Assembly: GCA_021740845.1 (NCBI GenBank)
Contig: JAIOYZ010000007.1
Span: 1 to 64,000 of the forward strand
Length of the DNA: 64,000 nt
Direction: 5' to 3'
DNA from: Bacteroidia bacterium
Lineage (GTDB): Bacteria > Bacteroidota > Bacteroidia > UKL13-3
The notes beneath the pieces were generated by a model. The model was not told the origin of the DNA, did not search any database, and saw nothing but the letters and a program-made list of their open reading frames with translations. Position 1 is the first letter of the stretch; each line of letters begins with the position of its first letter. A program made the position numbers and the translations under genes. Shown piece by piece: positions 1-9,961 of this stretch.

Positions 1-3000
1 CATTTGCAGGTACTCCATATGTTCCAAATACATTAGCACTATCAAATCTTGCATCTACAACATTTGCATTAGCTGCTGAACTTGAGATATCATATGCCAA
101 CCAATAGTTATTGGTATCATTTACTGTGGTATCATTAATTGAAAATACCATGCTTCCTGATGGGGTGTAAATGGTACCTAATAAATTAGTGTTGGTAAAC
201 GTTGCAGAATTTCCAGTTTTATACAATTTAGCAGAAACTATATCACTTGCACTTGTTGTTCCAGCTGTATTAAATGTTAATTCTGTGATAACACCAGGGT
301 TACAAGGTGAAGAAGTTACTTTAATTGGAACTCTCATTACAGGAACATCAGTTGCACCTGCGCTGGTTGAACCAGAAACTTGAACTGCTCCAGCACTTAT
401 TAAAGAAGGCAAACCGCTTACAATATTAATTGTATAGTCTTCAGTTTCTCCCCAAGTATAAGTACCACAAGAAGCAGGGACTGCAGAAGTTTCAACATAA
501 ATTACACGCATTCTTGTTTCACCTGCCAAAGCAGTACATGGAACTGTGATAGTTCCTGATTTTAGAATACCAGCTGTTGAACCACCAAAAGAACCAGAAG
601 AATATGCCATCTCTCCAGTACCAGTGAAATAACCATCTTGGTTATAATCAATATAGATAACCAAATGAGAAGTATAGTTACCACCACAAGAACTTGTTAA
701 AACAGAGAATGGAGTTGCCAATCCTGCTGGAATTGCTGGAGCAGCTAGCGCGGTAAAATTAGAATACATTCTAGCAACAGTACCAGGTCCACCTGTTGTA
801 CTTGTACAAGAAGTAGTATTATTTAAGGTACCAAAAGTTACATTCCAAATTTCTTCGTCAGCTGTACTTGTTGCAGATGAAATACAATAGTCTGCTCTAA
901 TTTTTCTATAACCTGAAGGGGCTGTTACTGTAGGTGTTTGAGAACTTCCTCCCACACTAATTGAGGTAACTTGGGCGTCTACTGAATCTCCTAAACTTGC
1001 GCCAGAATAAATATCATAAGCTAACCAGAAATAATTGGTATCATTTGCCAATTGTTGGCTACCAGTAATTGCATATGTTGGCCATGATGACGTAGTAGGT
1101 GATGAAACTGAGTAACTACCAAATAATGTACTAGTACTAAAAGTAGAACTATTACCTGTATAATACAATTTCGCACTAGAAATATTTAAAGTATCATTTC
1201 CACCACCAGTTGTATTTAAACTAAATGAAGTAGCAGAAATAGGAGAACCTGTAGATGAAGTAATAACAGCAATTTTTAAAATCTCATTATTTGAACTTCC
1301 AGGTGTTACATAAGTTGTTTTAGGATGACTTGCGGTTGAACCCAAATATGTCATTGGTGAAGCAACTACTAAATTTCCAGTTGGATTATTATTAGCAGGA
1401 ACAAAGCTTGAACCTAAAACAGTAAAACTATCAATTCTAGCATCTAAAGTATTTCCATTAGAAGCAGAACTTGAAACATCATACGCTAACCAATAATTGG
1501 TAGTATCTCCAAAGTTTCTGTTCACAGTATCTGAGACAGTGAATGAAAATGCACCAGAAGGTGAATAAACAGTACCCACCAAGTTAGATGTGTTGAAACC
1601 TGCAGAGACACCTGAATTATAAATTTTAGCTGCTACAATATTAGAAGCAGATGTAGTGCCTACTGTATTGAAGTAGAAATTAGTAGTATAACCATCACCG
1701 CAACCTGTAAATGCTACTGGAATTCTTAATACTGGGAAATCTGTTGCACCTGGAGCTACAAGTCCAGTCATTTGAACTGTATTTGAACTTAAATAACTTA
1801 ATGGTGTAGTATTTTCATATGCACCAATTTTTGGTGGCACATTTCTAATAGCACCCATAATATCTGTACCAACAATACTTGTATAATCACCTCCAGTATA
1901 GCAAGTGGTAACTTGGTAGTTTGTATTGCTTATAAATTTAGGATTTACAAATATTGAAGAGTCACCACCTGCTAATGGTGTATTAAAAGTACTTGAGGTG
2001 TAAGCAGACCCTCTATAAATTGCAGAGGTACTTGCTCCATTGAAATAAATATTATTATTTATTGAATTACTTGCAGTAGGAGCTGAATACAAATAACATG
2101 GCGTTTGAGTACCAGTAGTTGCTGTATTAGCAAAAATATTGTTCTTAACAATTGAATTACTTGGCAAATAAGCTGCAAACGGCGAATAGGTTGCACCTGA
2201 TTGAGGGTAATCTTGTGTTAAGGTATTATGCAAAATAGTTGCAGAAGAAGCTGTTGTTGCATACAAATACATACCATTATTATACCCATAGGTAGTTCTA
2301 CCACCCACGTTATTAATTACATTTAATGGAGATGAGCCTGTATTATAAATGTAATATTGGTAATAATAACCACCATTAACATTGTTACCAATAATATTGG
2401 TTGGTGTTGAGGTTGGGTTAGCACAATAGTACATGTATATACCATAATAAACAGTTGAAGAAGTAGTTGGCATAGAAACTGAATTGCCAATCAAATCAAC
2501 TGCATTATATAGGTAGTATAAATTCATACCCATATAATACATATTGCTAATTGTATTATTTCTAAACTTAAAATTGTAGTTATAAGTGCCATTACTTGCA
2601 CCATAAGCTGAAATACCATAGTAACCGCCAGTACATATATTACTATCAATAGTTATAGAATCATTTCTACACGCTGAAGTACCATTACCACCTAAAGTTG
2701 CTGTAACTGAAATATTGTAACTTGTTGCAGTTTGGTAAGGCATATTAATGATATTACCTACAATAGAACAATTAGAACCATAATTGTTACCTGCAGTACC
2801 TACGATAGCAACACCAACACCTCCTGTAGAAGTATTGTTAATGGTTAAATGACGAATGTTTACATAATTAGCTTGGTTAACCAAGAAAACTGCCGCTCCG
2901 CTAACTGAAGCAGATAAAATCCTTGTGGAGGCAGTATCTCCCTCAAAAGTGATGGTATTGGTTGATGAAGCTCCCGGTATTTGACCAGAAATTACAACCT

Positions 3001-4939
3001 GACCAGAATAAGAACCAGGCAATACTTTAAATATTACAGGACCAGCAACACCATTAGCTAAATCAGCAACTGCTGCCTGGAAAGTTGAATAATCTCCTCC
3101 TGTTCCAATGGTGTATAAGCCACTTAATGGTGCTTTCAATATAATTGCCAAGGTATCATCTGTTGCATCTGCATCTGTAGAAGAATTTGGAGACTCTGTA
3201 TATACTTTTATGCTATTGTTTGAACCTAAAGTAATTTGGTTTGAACCAGTAAATAATACAGAAACAGTATCACAAGCGGCCAATGACCCAGTAAAATACT
3301 GAGTAACTGGAGTGCCATTATTCAATGTATACGAAACTGTAAATGAAGTAACAGTGTTGCTTCCAACATTTTTTACAATGGCTTTAACATCTTGCGCACC
3401 AGAAACCATTGGTAAACCTGGTTGTAAAATTTGTTCAACTTTAATGTTATTACTTAAACTTGCTGCTTCATCAGAGCCAATTAAAGGAGAAGTAACAGAA
3501 CGTGCTTGACCATCTCTATCTGTAGGAACATAAAAACTTCCAATTGGTGAACCTAATTTATTACAAGCATCAAACATATGGCCATCACTTGAATACTTAG
3601 GAAGGTAAACATAAGATGAATCTCCACCAGCTGTTGCTGTATTAAAATTAGAAGCATTATAAGCACCACCTCTATACATTAAATTAGCAGCACTTGCACC
3701 TGTAGAATAATAAATATTATTATTAATGGCTTGCCCTCCTGCTGGGTTGGCTGGACTTGTTGCAAAATAGGCCGCGTAATAACCTGAACTTGTTGTACCT
3801 AAAGCAAAAATATTGTTCATTACACGCACTGCATTTCCAGCATAGTTTCCACTATGATAGAAAGCATATCCATAGGTAGAATTCAACATATAGGAAGTAT
3901 TATGATATACATTTAGGTGACCAGCATAAGTAGTTCCAGTAAAAATATATATTCCATAATTATAAATTCCAGCTCTTCCAATCAAGGTATTGTTATAAAC
4001 CTGAGATGGATTTGATGCTCCTGCAGTAAAATTGTACAAATACATGCCATAAGCAGCATTGTAAACTTGGTTATTTATTATTCTATGTGGGTTATTGCCA
4101 GTATGGTGATTGTAGCAATAGTATATATACATACCATAATAAGCACTAGAATTTACGCTTACCTTATTATTCAAAATTTCCAAACCATTTTGATGGTAGT
4201 AAACGTACATTCCATAATATTTGGAATCTAGAATGTTATTATTTCTAATTTTTACCTCTCTATTTCCTGTATTTCCTAAGGTGGTACGTCCATATAAATA
4301 CAAACCATAATAAGCACCAGTGATGGTATTACTATCAATATTCAAACTATCACAATAAGTATTTCCACCAGTACCATAACCACTCGCTGCTGCTGTAGTT
4401 AAAATACCCATGGAAGTATATGATGTACTAGAGAATGGTATACTAACCTTACAATTATTGATTGTATGGCCTGAACCAATATTAGAAGAAGTATTACCTC
4501 TAATGGCAATACCAGAACAATTAGTTGAACTATTATTAATAACAGTCAACTTTCTTAGGGTAACATATTTATTCAAGTTCAATAAGAAAATTGAACCAGA
4601 ATTAACAGTACCTTGAAAAATAACAGAATCAACATCTGTTCCTTCAAATACAAGAGGGTTAGAAGCACCAACACCCGTGTAATTATTAATGCTAATAGTA
4701 CTTGTTACAGAATAAGTACCAGGAAGGATGGTCATTGTAACTGGACCATTTACACCGTTGGTATTTAAATCTGCTAATGCCGCGGCAATATTAGCATAGG
4801 TTCCACCAGAACCAATTGTGTAGTTTCCACTTAAAGCTTGCGCTCGTATTTTCCCAAAAGAAAATACCGTGAGAAACAACCCAAGCAACAACATGCTTTT
4901 AAAAAGCATGGTCCTTTCTTTAGTAATTGTTTTCATCAT
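1..4939 (-). CDS. Giant secreted protein, partial (C-terminus off window): signal peptide, two right-handed beta-helix modules, CARDB-like linker, three BNR-associated-N-like modules and a GEVED domain
   Basis: Not in the ORF track. Manual minus-strand translation from ATG at 4939 gives MMKTITKERTMLFKSMLLLGLFLTVFSFGKIRAQALSGNYTIGSGGTYANIAAALADL... and stays open to the window edge. Contains GEVED-like ...DYNQDGYFTGTGEMAYSS...YTWGETEDYTINI and repeated ..GTTSASxIVxAKxYxxG...NYWLAYD.. modules. Confidence 0.9.
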   Translation of the reverse strand, partial: MMKTITKERTMLFKSMLLLGLFLTVFSFGKIRAQALSGNYTIGSGGTYANIAAALADLNTNGVNGPVTMTILPGTYSVTSTISINNYTGVGASNPLVFEGTDVDSVIFQGTVNSGSIFLLNLNKYVTLRKLTVINNSSTNCSGIAIRGNTSSNIGSGHTINNCKVSIPFSSTSYTSMGILTTAAASGYGTGGNTYCDSLNIDSNTITGAYYGLYLYGRTTLGNTGNREVKIRNNNILDSKYYGMYVYYHQNGLEILNNKVSVNSSAYYGMYIYYCYNHHTGNNPHRIINNQVYNAAYGMYLYNFTAGASNPSQVYNNTLIGRAGIYNYGIYIFTGTTYAGHLNVYHNTSYMLNSTYGYAFYHSGNYAGNAVRVMNNIFALGTTSSGYYAAYFATSPANPAGGQAINNNIYYSTGASAANLMYRGGAYNASNFNTATAGGDSSYVYLPKYSSDGHMFDACNKLGSPIGSFYVPTDRDGQARSVTSPLIGSDEAASLSNNIKVEQILQPGLPMVSGAQDVKAIVKNVGSNTVTSFTVSYTLNNGTPVTQYFTGSLAACDTVSVLFTGSNQITLGSNNSIKVYTESPNSSTDADATDDTLAIILKAPLSGLYTIGTGGDYSTFQAAVADLANGVAGPVIFKVLPGSYSGQVVISGQIPGASSTNTITFEGDTASTRILSASVSGAAVFLVNQANYVNIRHLTINNTSTGGVGVAIVGTAGNNYGSNCSIVGNIINMPYQTATSYNISVTATLGGNGTSACRNDSITIDSNICTGGYYGISAYGASNGTYNYNFKFRNNTISNMYYMGMNLYYLYNAVDLIGNSVSMPTTSSTVYYGIYMYYCANPTSTPTNIIGNNVNGGYYYQYYIYNTGSSPLNVINNVGGRTTYGYNNGMYLYATTASSATILHNTLTQDYPQSGATYSPFAAYLPSNSIVKNNIFANTATTGTQTPCYLYSAPTASNSINNNIYFNGASTSAIYRGSAYTSSTFNTPLAGGDSSIFVNPKFISNTNYQVTTCYTGGDYTSIVGTDIMGAIRNVPPKIGAYENTTPLSYLSSNTVQMTGLVAPGATDFPVLRIPVAFTGCGDGYTTNFYFNTVGTTSASNIVAAKIYNSGVSAGFNTSNLVGTVYSPSGAFSFTVSDTVNRNFGDTTNYWLAYDVSSSASNGNTLDARIDSFTVLGSSFVPANNNPTGNLVVASPMTYLGSTASHPKTTYVTPGSSNNEILKIAVITSSTGSPISATSFSLNTTGGGNDTLNISSAKLYYTGNSSTFSTSTLFGSYSVSSPTTSSWPTYAITGSQQLANDTNYFWLAYDIYSGASLGDSVDAQVTSISVGGSSQTPTVTAPSGYRKIRADYCISSATSTADEEIWNVTFGTLNNTTSCTSTTGGPGTVARMYSNFTALAAPAIPAGLATPFSVLTSSCGGNYTSHLVIYIDYNQDGYFTGTGEMAYSSGSFGGSTAGILKSGTITVPCTALAGETRMRVIYVETSAVPASCGTYTWGETEDYTINIVSGLPSLISAGAVQVSGSTSAGATDVPVMRVPIKVTSSPCNPGVITELTFNTAGTTSASDIVSAKLYKTGNSATFTNTNLLGTIYTPSGSMVFSINDTTVNDTNNYWLAYDISSSAANANVVDARFDSANVFGTYGVPAN

Positions 4940-5046
4940 AATTTATTGTTTATTTTTTGTTAAGTTTTATGTTTTCTAACCTATTATTTTTCTCTCTTTT
5001 AATAAAAATAACTGGCTTGTAAGTTATTAATATTCTCTTAAAATGC

Positions 5047-5085
5047 AAAAACAGGTGTATATAATTAAAACACAAACCTGTTTTT
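5047..5085 (-). terminator. Hairpin downstream of the endonuclease I gene
   Basis: Inverted repeat aaaaacaggt / acctgttttt about 90 nt after the minus-strand stop at 5175. Confidence 0.55.
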
Positions 5086-5174
5086 CAGGAACTTAAGTTT
5101 ATAAAAAAAAATCAGGTTTTCAATAATTAATTTTTTTTAGGCTATCAAACACCAAAACTTAAGCAAAATGTGAA

Positions 5175-7715
5175 TTAGTTCTTAATAAGTTTTTTGATAG
5201 CAATTCCTTCATTTGATTCCACTTTTAACCAATAAACCCCAAAATTAAAATTACTCATGTCTATTTCTTGATTTGTAGCAATAAATCCTTCATTCAATTT
5301 TCTTCCAATTGCATCAAATAATTGGTAACTATATTTCTTAGTTTTACTTGGTAATTGCAATAGAACTTTATCGCTAGTTGGGTTTGGATAAACTTCAAAA
5401 TCAAACCTATTATGAATTGTTTTGAGACCTATAGCAATACTTAAATTGAAATAAACGGAAGTATCAGCTGCATTTGAGCTTTTATCTTTAATAATTACCA
5501 CTCCAAAAGGGTGATTAAAATTATTTTGAATAGAATAATTAAACAACTTCGTAGCTGCAGGATAAGAGTTTGAAATTACCTCTAATGTTTGCAGTGAATC
5601 CTGACTAAATAGAATCTCTACACTATCAATATCAATAGCATCCCAACTAATGTTAGCAGAATTTCCTTTGCTCCAAATATCTGTTGCAACTGGTGTAAAT
5701 AATAGTATTGTTGGCTTCTTTGGAGCGGTAGTATCCATAGGAATATAACTCAAGTTCCCAAAATTAATTCTATCTGCCCATTCTGGATGGTCGATAAAAG
5801 GATTTCTATTTCCTTGTGTGGCGGCAACAAATTCATTTCTTGCAATTTCAAACGCATCAGGTGGGTCTGCTTGGTGCCATTCTTTTAACAAGGCTAAATT
5901 TTGATTAGATGGAATCACCCAACTTTTTCCATTTACTCCATTATAGCAAACAGCCATGTAAAATAAAGCTCTTGCCACATTACCTTTGTGCTCGGGTCTT
6001 GGTTCATAAGCAGTCCTATTTGCACTATCTTTTCCTAATATTCCAAAACCTGTAGGAGAAGTATAAGTAGGGGTTACCACTTCGTCAAATGGATGATTGC
6101 TTCTCTTTAAATTGGCATTTGCCTGATGGGCTGGAAATAAATTATGCAAATCATTGTATTCTGGCAATTCCTTACTAGTACCATTTGCATTTGGCCAATC
6201 TGGATTTCCCACATTGCTAGGCATCCAACTTTGTGCCCAAGTATGCTCTCTGGTTAATGTTCCTCCATTACTACCATTTGCCCATACAAATGGTTCATTA
6301 TAAATATGTTCAAAATTAGAATAAACACAAGTAACTGTTTTCTTGCCTCCACTTGTATCCCTAGCTAACCAAGGATTTACCATCCTAGAAATATAATTGC
6401 TATAATAAATGGTGTCGTGTGGGTTAATCTTAGCACTCAAACTACTAATAAAATTAGCTTGGCTAGGGTCAATTCCATTATAATAGTTTCCATAACTTTT
6501 TCCAGGGGTTGTAACTGAGCTAATAAGCGGCGAACCAGTTAAATAATTTTCAAATCCTGCTGGACCATTAAAACTAAAAACAGCATAATGATAATTACTA
6601 TTAGCTAAAATATAGGTTGGGTTCAAACCAAAACTGCTATCTAAAACTGCTTCTATTTGACAGCCTCCAATATAATCTCCCTTTTGATAAGTTTGGCCAT
6701 CCACTGGCGTTTCGTTAACTGGGCCACCTTTCTTTTTAATTACAATATAATGTTCTGGCATTTGAGATGGCGAGGTAAAATTAACCTGAAATCCATACGG
6801 TTTTAAATTTGTAAAAACCAAATTTGTTGGTTGGCTAACAGGTTCTGTGGCAAGGCTACCTCCAATTGCATATAAATCTAATACAAATGGATTTTTGGTG
6901 GTATCGTTACTATAAATTTTCATTAAGGCTTTTCTAGAACCGTTTACAGCCGCATTAAAAAGTAGATTAAGAGGTGAGTTACTGTTTGAACCAACCTTTA
7001 ATGGTAGACCCAAAACAGAAAAGTCGGCAGCAGCTATGCCTTCAAATAAAACACTATCTATAATTAAAGTGTCTGAAGTTCCTTTGTTTTCAATTTGAAT
7101 AGAGGTACTGCTATTATTGCCAACAACTAAATCTGCTCCATTTGCTAATGTTTCTGCTCCAACTTTAACTTGTATAGAAGGATATGGCGCCGCAGGTGCT
7201 GCTTGAATCCAAACACTATCTACGGCCATATTTCCACCAGCAGGATCCGAACTGCCACCAGGCAATTTTTGGGTATAAAAAAACCGTATATACCTAGTTG
7301 TAATTGCTGGGTAATCTATATATCTACCTCCATTAAAATTAGTTGTAGTGCTTGGTTTGGATGTTATAGATCGCATGGTATTCCAAGTTTGTCCATCTGC
7401 ACTTTCTTGAATATCAAAAATACCTCCCCAGGCATTTCCAGCATTTTGAGGGCTTAAATAATAACTTAATGGCCCTGGTTTATCTGTAAATTGAATTACA
7501 ATATTTTCGCCAGTTGCATCTAATCTAGCCGCTAAAGCGTCGCCAATTCCGAAACCATAAGTTAAATTTCCATTTGTACCAAGCGCAAGAGTCCAACCAG
7601 TTGGTGGTGTGCTAATACCTGGTGAGCTAAAATTCCAACTTGTAGGCAAGGTAGTTTGGCCAAAACTAAGCAAACTCAATACAACAAGATTTGTAAGTAG
7701 AATAACTTTTTTCAT
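5175..7715 (-). CDS. Secreted endonuclease I family nuclease with T9SS type A sorting domain
   Basis: EndA/NucM-like core (TREHTWAQSWMP..., YNDLHNLFPAHQANANLKRSNHPFDEV); signal peptide; C-terminal FEVYPNPTSDKVLLQL...GVYWLKVESNEGIAIKKLIKN. Confidence 0.9.
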   Translation of the reverse strand: MKKVILLTNLVVLSLLSFGQTTLPTSWNFSSPGISTPPTGWTLALGTNGNLTYGFGIGDALAARLDATGENIVIQFTDKPGPLSYYLSPQNAGNAWGGIFDIQESADGQTWNTMRSITSKPSTTTNFNGGRYIDYPAITTRYIRFFYTQKLPGGSSDPAGGNMAVDSVWIQAAPAAPYPSIQVKVGAETLANGADLVVGNNSSTSIQIENKGTSDTLIIDSVLFEGIAAADFSVLGLPLKVGSNSNSPLNLLFNAAVNGSRKALMKIYSNDTTKNPFVLDLYAIGGSLATEPVSQPTNLVFTNLKPYGFQVNFTSPSQMPEHYIVIKKKGGPVNETPVDGQTYQKGDYIGGCQIEAVLDSSFGLNPTYILANSNYHYAVFSFNGPAGFENYLTGSPLISSVTTPGKSYGNYYNGIDPSQANFISSLSAKINPHDTIYYSNYISRMVNPWLARDTSGGKKTVTCVYSNFEHIYNEPFVWANGSNGGTLTREHTWAQSWMPSNVGNPDWPNANGTSKELPEYNDLHNLFPAHQANANLKRSNHPFDEVVTPTYTSPTGFGILGKDSANRTAYEPRPEHKGNVARALFYMAVCYNGVNGKSWVIPSNQNLALLKEWHQADPPDAFEIARNEFVAATQGNRNPFIDHPEWADRINFGNLSYIPMDTTAPKKPTILLFTPVATDIWSKGNSANISWDAIDIDSVEILFSQDSLQTLEVISNSYPAATKLFNYSIQNNFNHPFGVVIIKDKSSNAADTSVYFNLSIAIGLKTIHNRFDFEVYPNPTSDKVLLQLPSKTKKYSYQLFDAIGRKLNEGFIATNQEIDMSNFNFGVYWLKVESNEGIAIKKLIKN

Positions 7716-7846
7716 AAAAACACGATAAATTTAGAGGCAAGGTAAACCTTGATTTTCAGCAATCCTAACTCAACTAATTATTTAATAGTAAACCTCTCGT
7801 TCTTCCTATGCTTTCATAATCCAACTGAGAAAATTAGTTTGGGATT

Positions 7847-9169
7847 ATGAAACAAAAAAAACTAAGCTACCCCAAGAATTTCAAAGAAGATTTACTCCAA
7901 TTTATTTGGAAATATAAATACCTATTGAAGTATCAATTGTATTGCACCAATGGCCAAAAAATTGATATAATAAACCCTGGACTTTTAAACAAAGATTCTG
8001 GACCAGATTTTTTTAATTCAAAAATTAAACTCGACACTACTCTTTGGGCCGGAAATATTGAAATACATATTAAAAGTAGTGATTGGATCCTCCACCAACA
8101 CCATACAGATTTGGCTTATCAGAATGTAATTTTACATGTGGTTTGGGAGGAGGATGAAAAAATTAAAAATAACTATGGTGAAGAAATTCCAACCCTCGAA
8201 TTATGCTACCTATTGCAAGAATCTTTATTAAATACCTATAGCATTCTGATGGAAAATAGCTCAAAAATTCCATGTGCACCAATTTTTGAAATGCCAGAAT
8301 CCATTGTTATATCAACCTGGTTAGATAGATTAAGCATGGAAAGATTACAAAAAAAACATGCTAAAATTATTGCAGAACTTGCCATTAGTAGAGGAAATTG
8401 GGAAGAAATATTTTATAAAATGTTGGCCATTTGCTTTGGGCAAAAAACAAATGCTGTTCCTTTCGAAATTCTTACTCAGTATTTACCCTATTCCTTAGTT
8501 CTAAAATATAAGGGTCAAAAAAAAGTTATTGAATGTTTGATCCTAGGATCCGCAGGCTTTTTGAACAAGAAACTAATAAATCCAATTAACATTTCCATCC
8601 AAAATGAGTTTGTTTTTCTGCAACAAAAACACAACATAAAAACAATGGAAAATAGTGTTTGGAAATTTGGCAAAACAAGACCCTCCAATTTCCCTACCAT
8701 TCGCTTATTTCAGTTTGCAGCGGTATGGTCTAATTTACCAAATCCAATTCAATCTCTATTAAAATGCAACTCCACTCACGAAATTATTAATTTGTTGGTT
8801 CAAACCGACCAACCTAAAGTGGACATAGGAGATTTACATCCTAATAAGGAAAAAACCCAATACGGGGCAATTAAAATAAGTAAACAACTTGGTAATTCAT
8901 TATTAATAAATGCAATAATTCCAGTACTCTTTGCTTACGCTAAAAGCCTAGATAATATAGAACTTCAGGAAAAGGTACAGAATTGGCTCAACGAATTACC
9001 GACAGAAGAAAACCACATTATCAACGACTGGAAGGCCATGGGGATAATTTCGAAAAAAGCCTCAGAATCTCAAGCGCTAATTCAACTAAAGACTTATTAT
9101 TGCAATTACAATCGTTGCTTACAATGTGCCATTGGGAATCATTTGCTCAAAAAAAATATTTCTGTCTAG
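7847..9169 (+). CDS. DUF2851 family protein
   Basis: LLQFIWKYKYLL...GLLNKDSGPDFFNSKIKLD...WAGNIEIHIKSSDW...H..D.AYQNVILHVVWEED is typical of DUF2851. Confidence 0.85.
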   Translation: MKQKKLSYPKNFKEDLLQFIWKYKYLLKYQLYCTNGQKIDIINPGLLNKDSGPDFFNSKIKLDTTLWAGNIEIHIKSSDWILHQHHTDLAYQNVILHVVWEEDEKIKNNYGEEIPTLELCYLLQESLLNTYSILMENSSKIPCAPIFEMPESIVISTWLDRLSMERLQKKHAKIIAELAISRGNWEEIFYKMLAICFGQKTNAVPFEILTQYLPYSLVLKYKGQKKVIECLILGSAGFLNKKLINPINISIQNEFVFLQQKHNIKTMENSVWKFGKTRPSNFPTIRLFQFAAVWSNLPNPIQSLLKCNSTHEIINLLVQTDQPKVDIGDLHPNKEKTQYGAIKISKQLGNSLLINAIIPVLFAYAKSLDNIELQEKVQNWLNELPTEENHIINDWKAMGIISKKASESQALIQLKTYYCNYNRCLQCAIGNHLLKKNISV

Positions 9170-9699
9170 TTCTACTTTTTGTTGGTCTAGTACCAGCCAA
9201 TTTATTGGGGCAAAACTCATTAATTTTTTTGAACCCAAGCCATGGAAAATTGATAAAAGCCAAAGAAGGAGATGTTTTATCTATTCGGTATAAAGGGTAT
9301 TTGGGTCAAACCGAATATTTTAAGAATACACTTACAGAAATAAAAGATAGCAGTTTTGTACTCGGAGTACCAATATTTAGACGCAATGGCGGGAACATGG
9401 GAAATGAAATAGACCAGCAATTTCAATGCAAAGAAATACGCTATTTGGATGTTATTGCATTTAGAAAAGCTAGTATTGGCAGAAACGTTTTTAAATCTAC
9501 CTTAACCTTAGGTGCGGCTGTAGGAACAGTATTTCTATTTGATAAACTTTATCAAAAAAATCAGGTGTCCACCTTCGCAAAAATTGGCATTTCAATTGGG
9601 GTTGGATTAAGTTTGAATTACCTGATAAATCTAGCTATACCAGAAAAACCAAACCATAAAATGACAGATGGGTGGCAAATTAATCCGTTAAAAGAATAA
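9124..9699 (+). CDS. Hypothetical membrane/secreted protein
   Basis: ORF 8983-9699; the ATG at 9124 gives a signal-like hydrophobic N-terminus (FCLVLLFVGLVPANLLGQNS). Overlaps the DUF2851 3' end. Confidence 0.6.
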   Translation: MCHWESFAQKKYFCLVLLFVGLVPANLLGQNSLIFLNPSHGKLIKAKEGDVLSIRYKGYLGQTEYFKNTLTEIKDSSFVLGVPIFRRNGGNMGNEIDQQFQCKEIRYLDVIAFRKASIGRNVFKSTLTLGAAVGTVFLFDKLYQKNQVSTFAKIGISIGVGLSLNYLINLAIPEKPNHKMTDGWQINPLKE

Positions 9700-9731
9700 A
9701 AGAATCTATAGTTTTGTTTAAAATCATCACA

Positions 9732-9950
9732 ATGGAAAAGCTAAAATATTTTGTAGAAAAACACGCATTTGGTGTATGCAGCTACCTTGGAGATAGATTC
9801 GGAATATCTTCAAGTAAAATTAGACTCTATTTTATTTACACTTCCTTTATTACGATGGGTTCGCCAGTAATTTTATATTTAATTATGGCCTTTTGGATTA
9901 ATATAAAAAAATATACTAAGCCAAATAAAAACACTCTTTGGGAAATTTAA
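9732..9950 (+). CDS. Small PspC-domain-like membrane protein
   Basis: ORF 9714 starts with TTG; ATG at 9732 gives MEKLKYFVEKHAFGVCSYLGDRFGISSSKIRLYFIYTSFITMGSPVILYLIMAFWINIKK, PspC-like. Confidence 0.65.
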   Translation: MEKLKYFVEKHAFGVCSYLGDRFGISSSKIRLYFIYTSFITMGSPVILYLIMAFWINIKKYTKPNKNTLWEI

Positions 9951-9961
9951 CATCAAACTAA

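Noticed and set aside
2200-4300. CRISPR-like or tandem DNA repeats (recurrent ccataataa / tacataccat)
   Set aside because: No regular repeat-spacer spacing; explained by codons for repeated YYGMY-type beta-helix rungs.
171-4616. Plus-strand ORFs 171-383, 3108-3302, 3312-3509, 4410-4616
   Set aside because: They are antisense to the long open minus-strand beta-helix gene and have no recognisable domains or start context.
7170-7457. Plus-strand 95-aa ORF inside the endonuclease I gene
   Set aside because: Antisense to a confidently identified CDS; composition not protein-like.
8797-8806. GGTTCAAACC sites as tRNA T-loops
   Set aside because: The motif resembles a T-arm but lies inside protein-coding frames, with no acceptor or anticodon stem around it.
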